From CATQHL01 sp965204655 (GTDB taxonomy: Bacteria; Actinomycetota; Acidimicrobiia; Acidimicrobiales; CATQHL01): DNA of 64,000 nucleotides. Position numbers and translations under genes: made by a program. The stretch spans positions 806,001-870,000 of the forward strand of contig OZ241998.1 of assembly GCA_965204655.1 (NCBI GenBank). Reading direction: 5' to 3'. The notes under the pieces are model-generated. The model was not told the DNA's origin. It saw nothing but the letters and a program-made list of their open reading frames with translations, and did no database searches. Positions 52,752 to 61,471 of this stretch are shown piece by piece (the stretch's first letter is position 1; each line of letters opens with the position of its first letter).

Positions 52752-52985
52752 TCAACTACTCTCACCAACTATAGCAGGCGTATCCACAGGCTCGATACGC
52801 CACCTTTGCAAAACAGCGCCGCAACCCGAAGCGCTAGAGACGCTGACTACGTACACTCCGCCGGTTGCTGTCGCAGCAGCGCCCTCGCCAGCCTCAGGCT
52901 GCCAAGAAGCGCCCCCGGGCGAGCCCCCAAGCGCGCTCACCCAAGTACGGGCAATAGACACAGGGTCATCCATAATTGTGTAAGT
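52752..52985 (-). pseudogene. Truncated beta-trefoil 3' end (array relic 4)
   Basis: Encodes only the end of the beta-trefoil of the large protein at 61472-64000: SASGCGAVLQRWRIEPVD is kept, preceded by a diverged WQPEAGEGAAATATGG part. Upstream it runs into unrelated sequence (a shared flank from 53013). No plausible start with a signal or family N terminus. It lies directly before the two-module lipoprotein gene. Confidence 0.7.
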
Positions 52986-53100
52986 TTGCACCCCGCCCTC
53001 CCGGCGGTGAACACGAATACGAACGAACAAGAATCAATCATCCGAACCGCTACCCTCTTCAGAGGCGCAGCCGCCGAACGGGCACTCAGGCTACATCTCC

Positions 53101-54141
53101 TCAGGTTCGGCAATCAGTCGGTAAGACATCCGCCACCCAAGCAGGGCAAGCGCCCGCATACCAGTCATCTGCTCGATTCTCGCAGCCAGCAACCAACAAG
53201 CCCTCCACCTCCTCACCGTCAAACCGCTCCGATAATTCAAAGAAGTCTTTAAAACTCTCATCAGTCAGTTCAATTTCGAACTCTTCCGGCCAAATCCGAG
53301 CGATCTCTTCCTCAGTTATTCCTTCAAGCCCGCGATAGGGCGAACCGCTATTGCCTGAAGCAAGCTTCTCAAGGGTCGGGCGGACACGAACAACAGGCAA
53401 CTCCCAAAGATCGTCAAACCAAACATACAATTCCTCAGCGAACGGGCGCAGCAACAGCGGCAAATCCGAACCAAACACCACTCCTCTCAGTTCGCGGGCT
53501 TTCAGCAACACATGCCTTAACGTAAGCATATCATCCACCGGCCCGCCCTCCCAAAACAACTCAAGCCCCCGCTCCTCAGCCTCACGCTCCAAATGCCACA
53601 CCCTCAAATTACCACCAGCACCGTAAAGGGGAGACAGCACAAATTGCCCAACCCACACCAATGGCACCATCATAGACGCATTAAAACGAATCCAGCACAA
53701 TGCCCCCAACGACGTAGAAAGATCATTCAAATCAAAACCCCACGGATCATCTCTCAACAACGCACGATGATGAAACGCTAAAGCAAGAATCGTCTCATCA
53801 GAATAATAACTAAAATCAGGCCTACCATAGGCCAGAGCATCCCTAAACTCCTCACTAAGAATAGAATCACCATCCAACAAAGTCGAAGAAGTCGACGAAA
53901 CCGAAGAAACATCCCCACCACCAACAGAACCACCCCCAGCAGTAGAACCACCAGGATCTACACCACCAGGCTCACCATCAACCAGAGAAGGCAACACAGG
54001 CGCTGCCCGCCCCCCAGCATCCGAAGCGGGAGCGCCCCCACCCGACTCCTCCGACGCAGCAGACACACACCCAGCAGCCAACACCGCTACAGCCGCTGCG
54101 CACGCCCACCAAGTTCCTCTGACACGATTACTTCTCAACAT
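53101..54141 (-). CDS. Short lipoprotein of the array (near-copy of 58205-59266)
   Basis: 346 residues. Lipobox LAAGC (Cys25), then SAASEESGG and a Gly/Ser/Val linker to about residue 95. The single domain has the array pattern in a divergent form: FRDALAYGRPDFSYYSDETI, STSLGALCWIRFNAS, WHLEREAEERGLELFWEGGP, GITEEEIARIWPEEFEIEL and, at the end, AGCENRADDWYAGACPAWV. It lacks the N-terminal helical part and the CPLF/ECTVNEEA extension. AAGGAGGAG lies 5 bases before the ATG. About 95% identical to the protein at 58205-59266 by eye, so a recent duplication. Confidence 0.85.
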   Translation of the reverse strand: MLRSNRVRGTWWACAAAVAVLAAGCVSAASEESGGGAPASDAGGRAAPVLPSLVDGEPGGVDPGGSTAGGGSVGGGDVSSVSSTSSTLLDGDSILSEEFRDALAYGRPDFSYYSDETILALAFHHRALLRDDPWGFDLNDLSTSLGALCWIRFNASMMVPLVWVGQFVLSPLYGAGGNLRVWHLEREAEERGLELFWEGGPVDDMLTLRHVLLKARELRGVVFGSDLPLLLRPFAEELYVWFDDLWELPVVRVRPTLEKLASGNSGSPYRGLEGITEEEIARIWPEEFEIELTDESFKDFFELSERFDGEEVEGLLVAGCENRADDWYAGACPAWVADVLPTDCRT

Positions 54142-54168
54142 GAACTCCTCCTTGCTCTCTCTGTTCGA

Positions 54169-54640
54169 TCAACTACTCTCACCGACTATAACATTCGGAT
54201 CTACAGGCTCTATACGCCATCTTTGCAAAACAGAGCCGCAACCCGAAGCATTAGAAACACTGACTATGGACACTCCATCGGCTGCAGCCTCAGCGTAGTC
54301 CCCGCCAGCCTTAGGCTGCCAACAAGCATCCCAGGCTGAGCGGATCCCATATTCATCGGCAACAGGCGTGTTCACAAGCTTGAACACCCGCGAACTCGAA
54401 CGAGCGCCGCTCACCATGCAGCTCCCCTAGCGAACCTTAGTACTCGGCTGAACAGCTTGACGAGAAACGCTGCTAACCTCAACGCTGGTGACATACAAGC
54501 ACCTACTGGCCGCAACTTCGGTTTCTTGACTGCTTAAACTCTTCTTCCAAGCCTCCTTCTCAGCCCGGGTTCACGTTCGCCAGCATAATATAAGAATAGC
54601 CCGCTTCGGTAGGGATGGCGGCCGTGCACGCCCTCTGGGG
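54169..54640 (-). pseudogene. Decayed beta-trefoil copy (array relic 3)
   Basis: Reads AAIPTEAGYSYIMLANVNPG, then a frameshift (GGGCTGAGAAGG, one extra base), EAWKKSLSSQETEVAASRCL, a TAG where other copies have Glu (KVR-stop-GSCMVSG), and an intact end VFKLVNTPVADEYGIRSAWD...LQRWRIEPVD. The first third of the trefoil is missing. Clearly a pseudogene fragment. Confidence 0.75.
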
Positions 54641-54706
54641 GCATCATGAACCTGAATCTGGGCAGCGCTGCGGCACGTCAACGGTACCGTCGAGGACTTC
54701 GATCGA

Positions 54707-56026
54707 CTATTCATACAAGTCAGGTTCATACAAGTCAGCGAGGCGTCCCCATCTGGGCTCATCTTCCGGCAGTTCACAGTGGATACGGTCGAGGACCTCT
54801 GCCACCCAGGGGGGGCAGGCATTCTCGATCCAACCGCCTGTAAGAAACTTGCACTCGGAGTCTACCACGTTCCGGACTTCTTCGCTGTCCATGTCCCTCA
54901 AGAGTGCATTGATAGCAGGGATTACTTCAACACCCAACTCTACTTCTGTCTCCTCTGGCCAGTAACTGGCGAGTTCCTCCGCGGTGACCCCTTCAAACCC
55001 GCGGTAAGGCGGACCCCCGTCAGGGGAAAGAAGGTTACCGATCATCTCGCTGACTAAATTGATAACAGGAAACGCCGCCCACTCCTCCAGAAGAACATAC
55101 AAAGCCTCCGCCCAAGGTTTCAACACCTGCGGCAGGTCTGGGGAAAACACCTTCTCCCTGACCTCAGGGGAAAGCGCCTCCCTTAAAGCACTCACAAGCG
55201 AATGATTGTAACTCACCGGACCTGTACCCCAAGCCAACTCAATCCCCCGCTCGGCTGCCTCCTGCTCTACATGCCACAACCTCACAATCTGACGGTGAGA
55301 AAACATAAAAAAAGTCTCAAACGACAACACAGCCATACGCACCTTTAACACAACCCAGCAAAAAGCCCCTACAGGCGTAGAACGATCATTACTATCAATA
55401 GCCCACGGATCATTATCCACTTGCGCCCGCAAATGAAACGCCAAAGCAGCTAAATACTCATCCGAAGCCCCACTAAAATCAGGCCTCCCAAAACTCCCTT
55501 CCAAAATCCTTCGCGAATCATCCTCCTTCAGCGCAGACCCCCCTTGAGCATACCGATCCAGCATCTCCGACCTCGCCAACTCCTCCTCCGTAAAAACCTC
55601 CGCATACCACGCCAACTCCTCCTCCGTGTAAACCTCCCTCAACTTCGCCAACTCCTCCTCCGTGTAAACTTTCCTCAACTTCGCCAACTCCTCTTCAGAC
55701 AAAACATCCTCCAAGACAACCCCAGAAGCCCCGGCATCACCACCACCCAACTCACCCCCACCAACCAAAACAGTAGAAGTAGAAGACGGCGAAGACAAAA
55801 CAGTAGTACTAGAAACAGAACCCCCCTCAGCAATAGAACCACCAAGCCCTGCACCACCATCCTCACCATCAACCAAAGACAGCTCAACAGGCACTCCCTC
55901 AGCACCCGAAGCAGGAACGCTCCCGCCTGATTCTTCTGAAACAGCGGACACGCACCCAGCAGCCAGCAACACGACCGCCACTGCGCACGCCCACCAAACT
56001 CCCCTGACACGCTTACTGTTAAACAT
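54707..56026 (-). CDS. Lipoprotein of the array with a 12-residue repeat
   Basis: 439 residues from the ATG at 56026, behind AAGGAGGAG. Lipobox LAAGC (Cys25), SAVSEESGG, linker to about residue 105, then four 12-residue repeats (about 107-154) of the VYTEEELAKLRE type in place of the helical part. The domain follows: GRPDFSGASDEYLAALAFHL, STPVGAFCWVVLKVRMA, LWHVEQEAAERGIELAWGTGP, GVTAEELASYWPEETEVEL and the end CKFLTGGWIENACPPWVAEVL. The most divergent full member; it lacks the CPLF extension. Function unknown. Confidence 0.85.
   Translation of the reverse strand: MFNSKRVRGVWWACAVAVVLLAAGCVSAVSEESGGSVPASGAEGVPVELSLVDGEDGGAGLGGSIAEGGSVSSTTVLSSPSSTSTVLVGGGELGGGDAGASGVVLEDVLSEEELAKLRKVYTEEELAKLREVYTEEELAWYAEVFTEEELARSEMLDRYAQGGSALKEDDSRRILEGSFGRPDFSGASDEYLAALAFHLRAQVDNDPWAIDSNDRSTPVGAFCWVVLKVRMAVLSFETFFMFSHRQIVRLWHVEQEAAERGIELAWGTGPVSYNHSLVSALREALSPEVREKVFSPDLPQVLKPWAEALYVLLEEWAAFPVINLVSEMIGNLLSPDGGPPYRGFEGVTAEELASYWPEETEVELGVEVIPAINALLRDMDSEEVRNVVDSECKFLTGGWIENACPPWVAEVLDRIHCELPEDEPRWGRLADLYEPDLYE
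55563..55706 (-). repeat. Four 36-bp tandem repeats inside the lipoprotein gene
   Basis: Encodes VLSEEELAKLRK, VYTEEELAKLRE, VYTEEELAWYAE and VFTEEELARSEM. The middle copies are nearly identical in DNA; the outer ones have drifted. In-frame copy-number change would keep the reading frame. Confidence 0.85.
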
Positions 56027-56059
56027 GAACTCCTCCTTACTCTGTTCGATCAACTATTC

Positions 56060-56545
56060 TCACCGACCAGCAGCCGCCGGATCCACAGGCTCAATACGCC
56101 ACCTTTGCAAACCTTGCAAAACACCGCCGCAACCCGAAGCGCTAGAGACACTGACTATGTACACTCCGTCGGCTGCTGTCGCACATCGTCCTCCGCTAGC
56201 CTCAGCCTCGGGCTGCCAACAAGCGTCCCCGACTGGGCGGATCCCGTACTCATCAACAGCAGACGTGTTCACAAGCTTGAACACACGCGAACTCGAACGG
56301 GCGCCGCTTACCATGCAGCTCCCCTCGCGAACCTTAGTACGCGAAACGCTGCTAACATGCAAGCACCTGCCGCCCGCTACCTGGTTTTCACTCTTCTGCC
56401 AGGTTTCCTTATCAGCCGGGTTCACGTTCGCCAGCATAACACAAAAATAGCCCGCCTCAGTAGGGCCGGACGCCGCGTTGGTGAAAGGTGCGGCTTGCAG
56501 CACGTGGAACCCACTGATCTTCATCATTAGGCGAATCTCGTATTC
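56060..56545 (-). pseudogene. Decayed beta-trefoil copy (array relic 2)
   Basis: Homology starts at PNDEDQW, where an extra G shifts the frame, then FHVLQAAPFTNAASGPTEAG, LANVNPADKETWQKSE, GGRCLHVSS, SRTKVREGSCMVSGAR, VFKLVNTSAVDEYGIRP and LQRWRIEPVDPAAAGR. Closest to the intact trefoil of the large gene. No translation start is in place, and the fragment follows the stop of the lipoprotein at 56598 after about 50 bases of unrelated sequence. Confidence 0.75.
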
Positions 56546-56597
56546 AACGACGGGGATCCCCTGCCGTTGGGGGGAAGGCGGAGAGTGCAAGTCAACG

Positions 56598-58145
56598 CTA
56601 CCTGTCCGTTTCTTCACGCTCCATAAGTTCGTCCATAACCTCGTCCATAACCTCGTTGAAACGCTCTGCTGCTTCCTCATTGATAGTGCATTCCCCAGAT
56701 TCGAGGTCCACGATGAGGTCCGCCTCCGCATTATTCCTGCCCTTAAAGAAAAGAGGGCAGGAATAAAGGGGGCCGATGTCCTCTAACAGATCCTTAAAAT
56801 CGTTGCACTCCGCATTGAGCAGAACGGCTGTCTCCGGCGCTTCCCAGGGCGGGCAGGCGCTCTCCTCTGGGCGTTCTTTGCACTCAGCGTTGAGAACGCC
56901 TCTGACTTCGTCGTCTCGCAACATACCCATCGCTTTATCGTATTCCGCCTTGTCATCCTCCCGGTAATCTAGTTCTAACTCGTCCGGCCAGATCTGAGCG
57001 ATCTCTTCTTCTGCGAGGCCCCTAAGGCGGCGGTAAGCGGAGAGTTCCTCAACGGTGGGGCGGATGCGGCGGACAGGCAAAGCCAACAACTCCTCGTAAA
57101 CACTGTACAACGCCTCCGCCGCAGGGCGCAGCACCGACGGCAACCCAGGGCCGAACACCACGCTCCTAACCTCCGGGGCGGTCACCTCTAAGAGGACACG
57201 CCTTAACACACGAGCATCCACCGGCGGGGTCTCCCACTCTAACTCGATCCCCCGCTCCTCGGCCTCCCGCTCCAAATGCCACACAAACAAATTACGGGAC
57301 CGCCAAGGACGGAACCCGCTCCCAATCCCAGTGTCCGTCCAACCCTCTATGTGCCTGACACGCAAGACAGCCCAACAAAACGCCCCCACAGGCGTGGAAA
57401 GACTATTATCCTCCCACAACCGGTTACCAAGCTCCGCCTCAGCACGCTTATAAAAAGCCAAACCCTTGACATCCTCATCCGAATACTCATCAGCGAACCG
57501 CCCATCAACATCCCAAACATCAATACCCCAAACATCAATAGCCCAAGGCTCAGCCATCTGTTCCTCGCTTTCGTTCGCGTACTCAGCCAACTCCTCCTCA
57601 CTATAAATATCCGCCGCCCATACCAAATACTCCCCGCTTCTCCGCTCCGCTAACCTACCCAACCCCCCCTCAGTGAGGAACCCACTCTCCCCAGCCAACC
57701 TACCCAACAACACCCCACCGTCCACCCCCACCGAATCAGGCTCATCCAGCCGCTCAGCCGCTTCCAACACGGACGCAAACTTGTCCTCCCCCAACACCCG
57801 CCTCAACCTCTCCAACCCCTCCTCGCTGACATTAACTTCAACGGGAGCAACCCCTCCAAGCGGCTCAACCCCGCTAGACGACCCCCCGCCGCCGTTCTCT
57901 TCCCCCACCTGAACAACAGCAGTAGTAGCCTCCTCAACTACGGTAGTACCAACACCACCCGGCGGAGAAAAAGGAGGAAAATCCGAAGAAGAAGACACCG
58001 AACCAGAAACACCTCCACCACTACCATCAACGGGAGGGGCGCTACCGCCCGACTCCTCCGACGCAGCGGACACGCAACCAGCAGCCAGCAACACAGCAGC
58101 CGCTGCGAACGCCCACACGAATACGAACGAACAAGAATCAATCAT
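56598..58145 (-). CDS. Lipoprotein of the array with chimeric signal peptide
   Basis: 515 residues from the ATG at 58145. Signal peptide MIDSCSFVFVWAFAAAAVLLAAGC (24 residues; first half MIDSCSFVFVWAF, second AAAAVLLAAGC) differs from the MFNNKRVRGVWW start of its sisters because its first ten codons come from the 3' flank of the neighbouring short lipoprotein gene. Then SAASEESGG, linker, helical part (LERLRRVLGEDKFA, GFLTEGGLGRLAERRSG), domain with AFCWAVLRVRHIEGW, WHLEREAEERGIELEWETPP, ECKERPEESACPPWEAPE, and the extension with CPLFFKG and ECTINEEA. Weak AGAGGG 14 bases before the ATG. Starts within 60 bases of the upstream gene's stop. Confidence 0.8.
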   Translation of the reverse strand: MIDSCSFVFVWAFAAAAVLLAAGCVSAASEESGGSAPPVDGSGGGVSGSVSSSSDFPPFSPPGGVGTTVVEEATTAVVQVGEENGGGGSSSGVEPLGGVAPVEVNVSEEGLERLRRVLGEDKFASVLEAAERLDEPDSVGVDGGVLLGRLAGESGFLTEGGLGRLAERRSGEYLVWAADIYSEEELAEYANESEEQMAEPWAIDVWGIDVWDVDGRFADEYSDEDVKGLAFYKRAEAELGNRLWEDNSLSTPVGAFCWAVLRVRHIEGWTDTGIGSGFRPWRSRNLFVWHLEREAEERGIELEWETPPVDARVLRRVLLEVTAPEVRSVVFGPGLPSVLRPAAEALYSVYEELLALPVRRIRPTVEELSAYRRLRGLAEEEIAQIWPDELELDYREDDKAEYDKAMGMLRDDEVRGVLNAECKERPEESACPPWEAPETAVLLNAECNDFKDLLEDIGPLYSCPLFFKGRNNAEADLIVDLESGECTINEEAAERFNEVMDEVMDELMEREETDR

Positions 58146-59770
58146 CCGAACCGCTACCCTCTTCAGAGGCGCAGCCGCCGAACGGGCACTCAGGCTACAT
58201 CTCCTCAGGTTCGGCAATCAGTCGGTAAGACATCCGCCACCCAAGCAGGGCAAGCGCCCGCATACCAGTCATCTGCTCGATTCTCGCAGCCAGCAACCAA
58301 CAAGCCCTCCACCTCCTCACCGTCAAACCGCTCAAGCAATTCATAGAAGTCTTTATAACTCTCATCTGTCAGTTCAATTTCGAACTCTTCCGGCCAAATC
58401 CGAGCGATCTCTTCCTCGGTAATCCCTTCAAGCCCGCGATAGGGCGAACCGCTATTACCTGAAGCAAGCTTCTCAAGGGTCGGGCGGACACGAACAACAG
58501 GCAACTCCCAAAGATCGTCAAACCAAACATACAATTCCTCAGCGAACGGGCGCAGCAACGGCAACAGATCCGAACCAAACACCACTCCTCTCAGTTCGCG
58601 GGCTTTCAGCAACACATGCCTTAACGTAAGCATATCATCCACCGGCCCGCCCTCCCAAAACAACTCAAGCCCCCGCTCCTCAGCCTCACGCTCCAAATGC
58701 CACACCCTCAAATTACCACCAGCACCGTAAAGGGGAGACAGCACAAATTGCCCAACCCTCACCAATGGCACCATCACAGACGCATTAAAACGAATCCAGC
58801 ACAATGCCCCCAACGACGTAGAAAGATCATTCAAATCAAAACCCCACGGATCATCTCTCAACAACGCACGATGATGAAACGCCAAAGCAACAATCGTCTC
58901 ATCAGAATAACCACTAAAATCAGGCCTACCATACGACAGAGCATCCCTAAACTCCTCACTACCAAAAGTAGAAGCAGCATCCAACCTAGAAGCAGCATCC
59001 AACAAAGTCGAAGAAGTCGACGAAACCGAAGAAACATCCCCACCACCAACAGAACCACCCCCAGCAGTAGAACCACCAGGATCTACACCACCAGCCTCGC
59101 CATCAAGCAGAGAAGGCAACACAGGCGCTGCCCGCCCCCCAGCACCCGAAGCGGGAGCGCCCCCACCCGACTCCTCCGACGCAGCAGACACACACCCAGC
59201 AGCCAGCAACACAACAGCCGCTGCGCACGCCCACCAAACTCCCCTGACACAATTACTGCTCAACATAAACTCCTCCTTGCTCTCTCTATTCGATCAACTA
59301 CTCTTACCAACTATAACATTCAGATCTACAGGCTCAATACGCCAACTCTGCAAACAGCGCCGCAACCCGAAGCACTAAAAACACTGATTATGGACACTCC
59401 GTCGGCTGCTGTCTCAGCGTCGTCCCCGCCAGCCTTAGGCTGCCAACAAGCATCCAGACTGAGCGGATCCCGTACTCATCGGCAACAGACGTGTTCACAA
59501 ACTGGAACACACGCGAACTCGAACGAGCGCCGCTCACCATGCAGCTCCCCTCGCGAACTTTAGTACTCGGTTGAACAGCTTGACGCGAAGCGCTGCTAAC
59601 CTCAACGCTGCTAGCATATAAGCACCTGCTGGCCGTAGCTTCGGTTTTTTGACTGTTTAAGCTCTTCTTCCAAGAGTCTTTCTCATCCGGGTTCACGTTA
59701 GCCAACGTAACATAAGAATAGCCCGCATCGGTAGGGACGGACGCCGCGTTGGGGAAAGGTTCGGCTTGCA
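58114..59770 (-). repeat. Imperfect 1.6-kb direct repeat, copy 2 (with 53013-54640)
   Basis: Second copy of the trefoil relic + short lipoprotein + flank unit. At its left end the flank is joined to the signal-peptide coding part of the lipoprotein at 56598-58145; in copy 1 it is joined to trefoil relic 4. The shared sequence ends near CACGAATACGAACG in both. Confidence 0.85.
58205..59266 (-). CDS. Short lipoprotein of the array (near-copy of 53101-54141)
   Basis: 353 residues. Lipobox LAAGC (Cys25), SAASEESGG, Gly/Ser linker. Compared with its near-copy it has a small linker change (DAASRLDAASTFGSEEF against DGDSILSEEF) and few substitutions. Domain blocks: STSLGALCWIRFNAS, WHLEREAEERGLELFWEGGP, EEEIARIWPEEFEIEL, AGCENRADDWYAGACPAWV. 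AAGGAGGAG lies 5 bases before the ATG. Its stop lies 59 bases before the ATG of the next lipoprotein, with no trefoil relic between, unlike the other gene pairs. Confidence 0.85.
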   Translation of the reverse strand: MLSSNCVRGVWWACAAAVVLLAAGCVSAASEESGGGAPASGAGGRAAPVLPSLLDGEAGGVDPGGSTAGGGSVGGGDVSSVSSTSSTLLDAASRLDAASTFGSEEFRDALSYGRPDFSGYSDETIVALAFHHRALLRDDPWGFDLNDLSTSLGALCWIRFNASVMVPLVRVGQFVLSPLYGAGGNLRVWHLEREAEERGLELFWEGGPVDDMLTLRHVLLKARELRGVVFGSDLLPLLRPFAEELYVWFDDLWELPVVRVRPTLEKLASGNSGSPYRGLEGITEEEIARIWPEEFEIELTDESYKDFYELLERFDGEEVEGLLVAGCENRADDWYAGACPAWVADVLPTDCRT

Positions 59771-59942
59771 GCACGTGTGACCACTGATCCTCATCTTTAG
59801 GCTTATGACTCTCATTGGACCGGCAGTGCTCCCGGACAACCTTCGCGGGCTCTGGCTTGCTCGTTAAGCACTTGCCTGTCTCCGAATTGCGCAATACAAC
59901 TATCCCAGCTTCAGGCAGCGTAGTCGTGAACGATTTCAGCAC
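59294..59942 (-). pseudogene. Nearly full-length beta-trefoil copy with frameshifts (array relic 1)
   Basis: Begins 6 bases after the preceding lipoprotein stop, with a GTG reading MLKSFTTTLPEAGIVVLRNS, then GKCLTSKPEPAKVVREHC, DEDQWSHVLQAEPFPNAAS, LANVNPDEKDSWKKS, ASRCLYASS, STKVREGSCMVSGAR and VNTSVADEYGIRSVW. There a deletion shifts the frame and the reading ends; a second shift occurs near LQR. It could still express about 184 residues, but without a signal peptide. The best-preserved relic. Confidence 0.7.
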
Positions 59943-59947
59943 CCGCG

Positions 59948-61438
59948 CTATCTGCCCATTTCTTCACGCTCCGTAAACTCGCCCATAACCTCTTTGTAAC
60001 GCTCTACTGCTTCCTCATTGACAGTGCATTCCGATAAATGGTCTGCCCCAACTTCGCGGGTGTCCGCCTTATGGAACAGAGGGCAGAAGTAAAAAGGGCC
60101 AGCCTCCATCAAATACTCAGCCTGATCGCTGCAGATTATACTGTCCCAAATGTCTGTCTCCGACACTTCCCGGGGCGAGCAAGGATTTTCCATTGGGCGC
60201 TGTTTGCACTCAGCGTTGAGAAACTCTCTGACTTCATCGTCTCGCAACATACCCATCGCGTTCCAGTATTTCGCGTTGTCCTCATCCCGGTAATCGAACT
60301 CTAACTCTTCCGGCCAGATCTGGGCTATCTCTTCTTCTGCGAGGTCTTGAAGACGGTCATAACCGGAGAGTTCCTCAACCGTGGGGCGCACACGGAGGAC
60401 AGGCAAGGCCAACAACTCGTCGTAAACACTGTACAACGCCTCCGCCGCAGGTCGCAGCACCGACGGCAACCCAGGGCCGAACACCACGCTTCTGATCTCC
60501 GGGGCGGTCGCCTCTAAGAGAACACGCCTTAACGTAAGATCCGCGTCCAGCGGCGGGGTTTCCCATTCTAGCTCGATCCCCCGCTCCTCAACCTCCCGCT
60601 CCAAATGCCACACTCTCAAGTTACGGGACTGCCAAGGGTGAAACCCGCCCCTAAGCCCAATTCCCCTCCAATCCGCGATTTCCCTGACACGCAAGACAGC
60701 CCAACAAAACGCCCCCACAGGCGTAGAAAGATCATTATCCTCCCACAACCGATTATCATGCCCCGCTTGAGCACGCTCGACCAAAGCGGAACTCTCAATA
60801 TTCTCATCCGAATACTCATCAGCAAACCGCCCATCAACACCCGAAACCTCAGTATCCCGAGGCCCAACCATCTGTTCCTCACCTTCGTTCGCGTACTCAG
60901 CCAACACCTCCTCACTATAACTCCGCGCCGCCGACGCCAACCTCCACCCGCTTCTCCGCTCCGCTAACCTACCCAATCCCTCCTCAGTAAGAAACCCATT
61001 CTCCCCAGCCAACCTACCCAACAACACCCCACTGCTCACCCCATCAAGCTCAGCCAGCCACTCAAGATCTTCCAACACGACCGCAAACTTATCCTCCCCC
61101 AACACTCTCCTCAACCTCCCCAACCCCTCCTCACTGACACTGACTTCAACAGAAACAACCCCGCCAACCGGCTCAAGCGACTCCCCTCCGACGCCGTTCT
61201 CTTCCCCCGCCTGCACAACAACATTCTCCTCAACACCTGTAGTAGCAACACCGCCCGGCGACGGAGAAGGGGGGGAATCCGAAACGGGAGGCACCGAACC
61301 GCCACCACCACTACCATCAACGGGGGGTGCGCTTCCGCCCGACTCCTCTGAGGCGGCAGACACGCACCCAGCAACCAGCAACACCGCGAGCGCTGCGCAC
61401 GCCCACCAAACTCCCTTGAAACGCTTATTGTTAAACAT
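59948..61438 (-). CDS. Lipoprotein of the array, directly behind the phospholipase-like gene
   Basis: 496 residues from the ATG at 61438, behind AAGGAGGAG; a longer reading from a TTG at 61465 is less likely. Lipobox LVAGC (Cys25), SAASEESGG, linker to about residue 95, helical part (LGRLRRVLGEDKFA, GFLTEEGLGRLAERRSGW), domain with STPVGAFCWAVLRVREIADW, WHLEREVEERGIELEWETPP, EEEIAQIWPEELEFDYRDED, AECKQRPMENPCSPRE, and an extension with CPLFHKADTREVG and SECTVNEEA. It begins 33 bases after the large gene's stop, so is probably cotranscribed and the first candidate for its partner or immunity protein. Function inferred only. Confidence 0.87.
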   Translation of the reverse strand: MFNNKRFKGVWWACAALAVLLVAGCVSAASEESGGSAPPVDGSGGGGSVPPVSDSPPSPSPGGVATTGVEENVVVQAGEENGVGGESLEPVGGVVSVEVSVSEEGLGRLRRVLGEDKFAVVLEDLEWLAELDGVSSGVLLGRLAGENGFLTEEGLGRLAERRSGWRLASAARSYSEEVLAEYANEGEEQMVGPRDTEVSGVDGRFADEYSDENIESSALVERAQAGHDNRLWEDNDLSTPVGAFCWAVLRVREIADWRGIGLRGGFHPWQSRNLRVWHLEREVEERGIELEWETPPLDADLTLRRVLLEATAPEIRSVVFGPGLPSVLRPAAEALYSVYDELLALPVLRVRPTVEELSGYDRLQDLAEEEIAQIWPEELEFDYRDEDNAKYWNAMGMLRDDEVREFLNAECKQRPMENPCSPREVSETDIWDSIICSDQAEYLMEAGPFYFCPLFHKADTREVGADHLSECTVNEEAVERYKEVMGEFTEREEMGR

Positions 61439-61471
61439 GAACTCCTCCTTACTCTGCTCGATCAACTGTTC

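Larger units (their letters stand above)
53013..54640 (-). repeat. Imperfect 1.6-kb direct repeat, copy 1 (with 58114-59770)
   Basis: The unit is trefoil relic + short lipoprotein + about 85 bp of 3' flank. Bases from about 53013 (CACGAATACGAACGAAC) through the lipoprotein gene are nearly identical to those from about 58114. The trefoil relics upstream share an insertion (VEVSS, SRQAVQPSTKVR) absent from the other trefoil copies. Confidence 0.85.

Noticed and set aside
55563..55706. CRISPR array
   Set aside because: The 36-bp units are directly adjacent with no spacers and encode an in-frame peptide repeat.
59388..59942. Relic 1 as a functional secreted lectin
   Set aside because: No signal peptide, a frameshift before the last trefoil lobe, and three sister copies in further decay.
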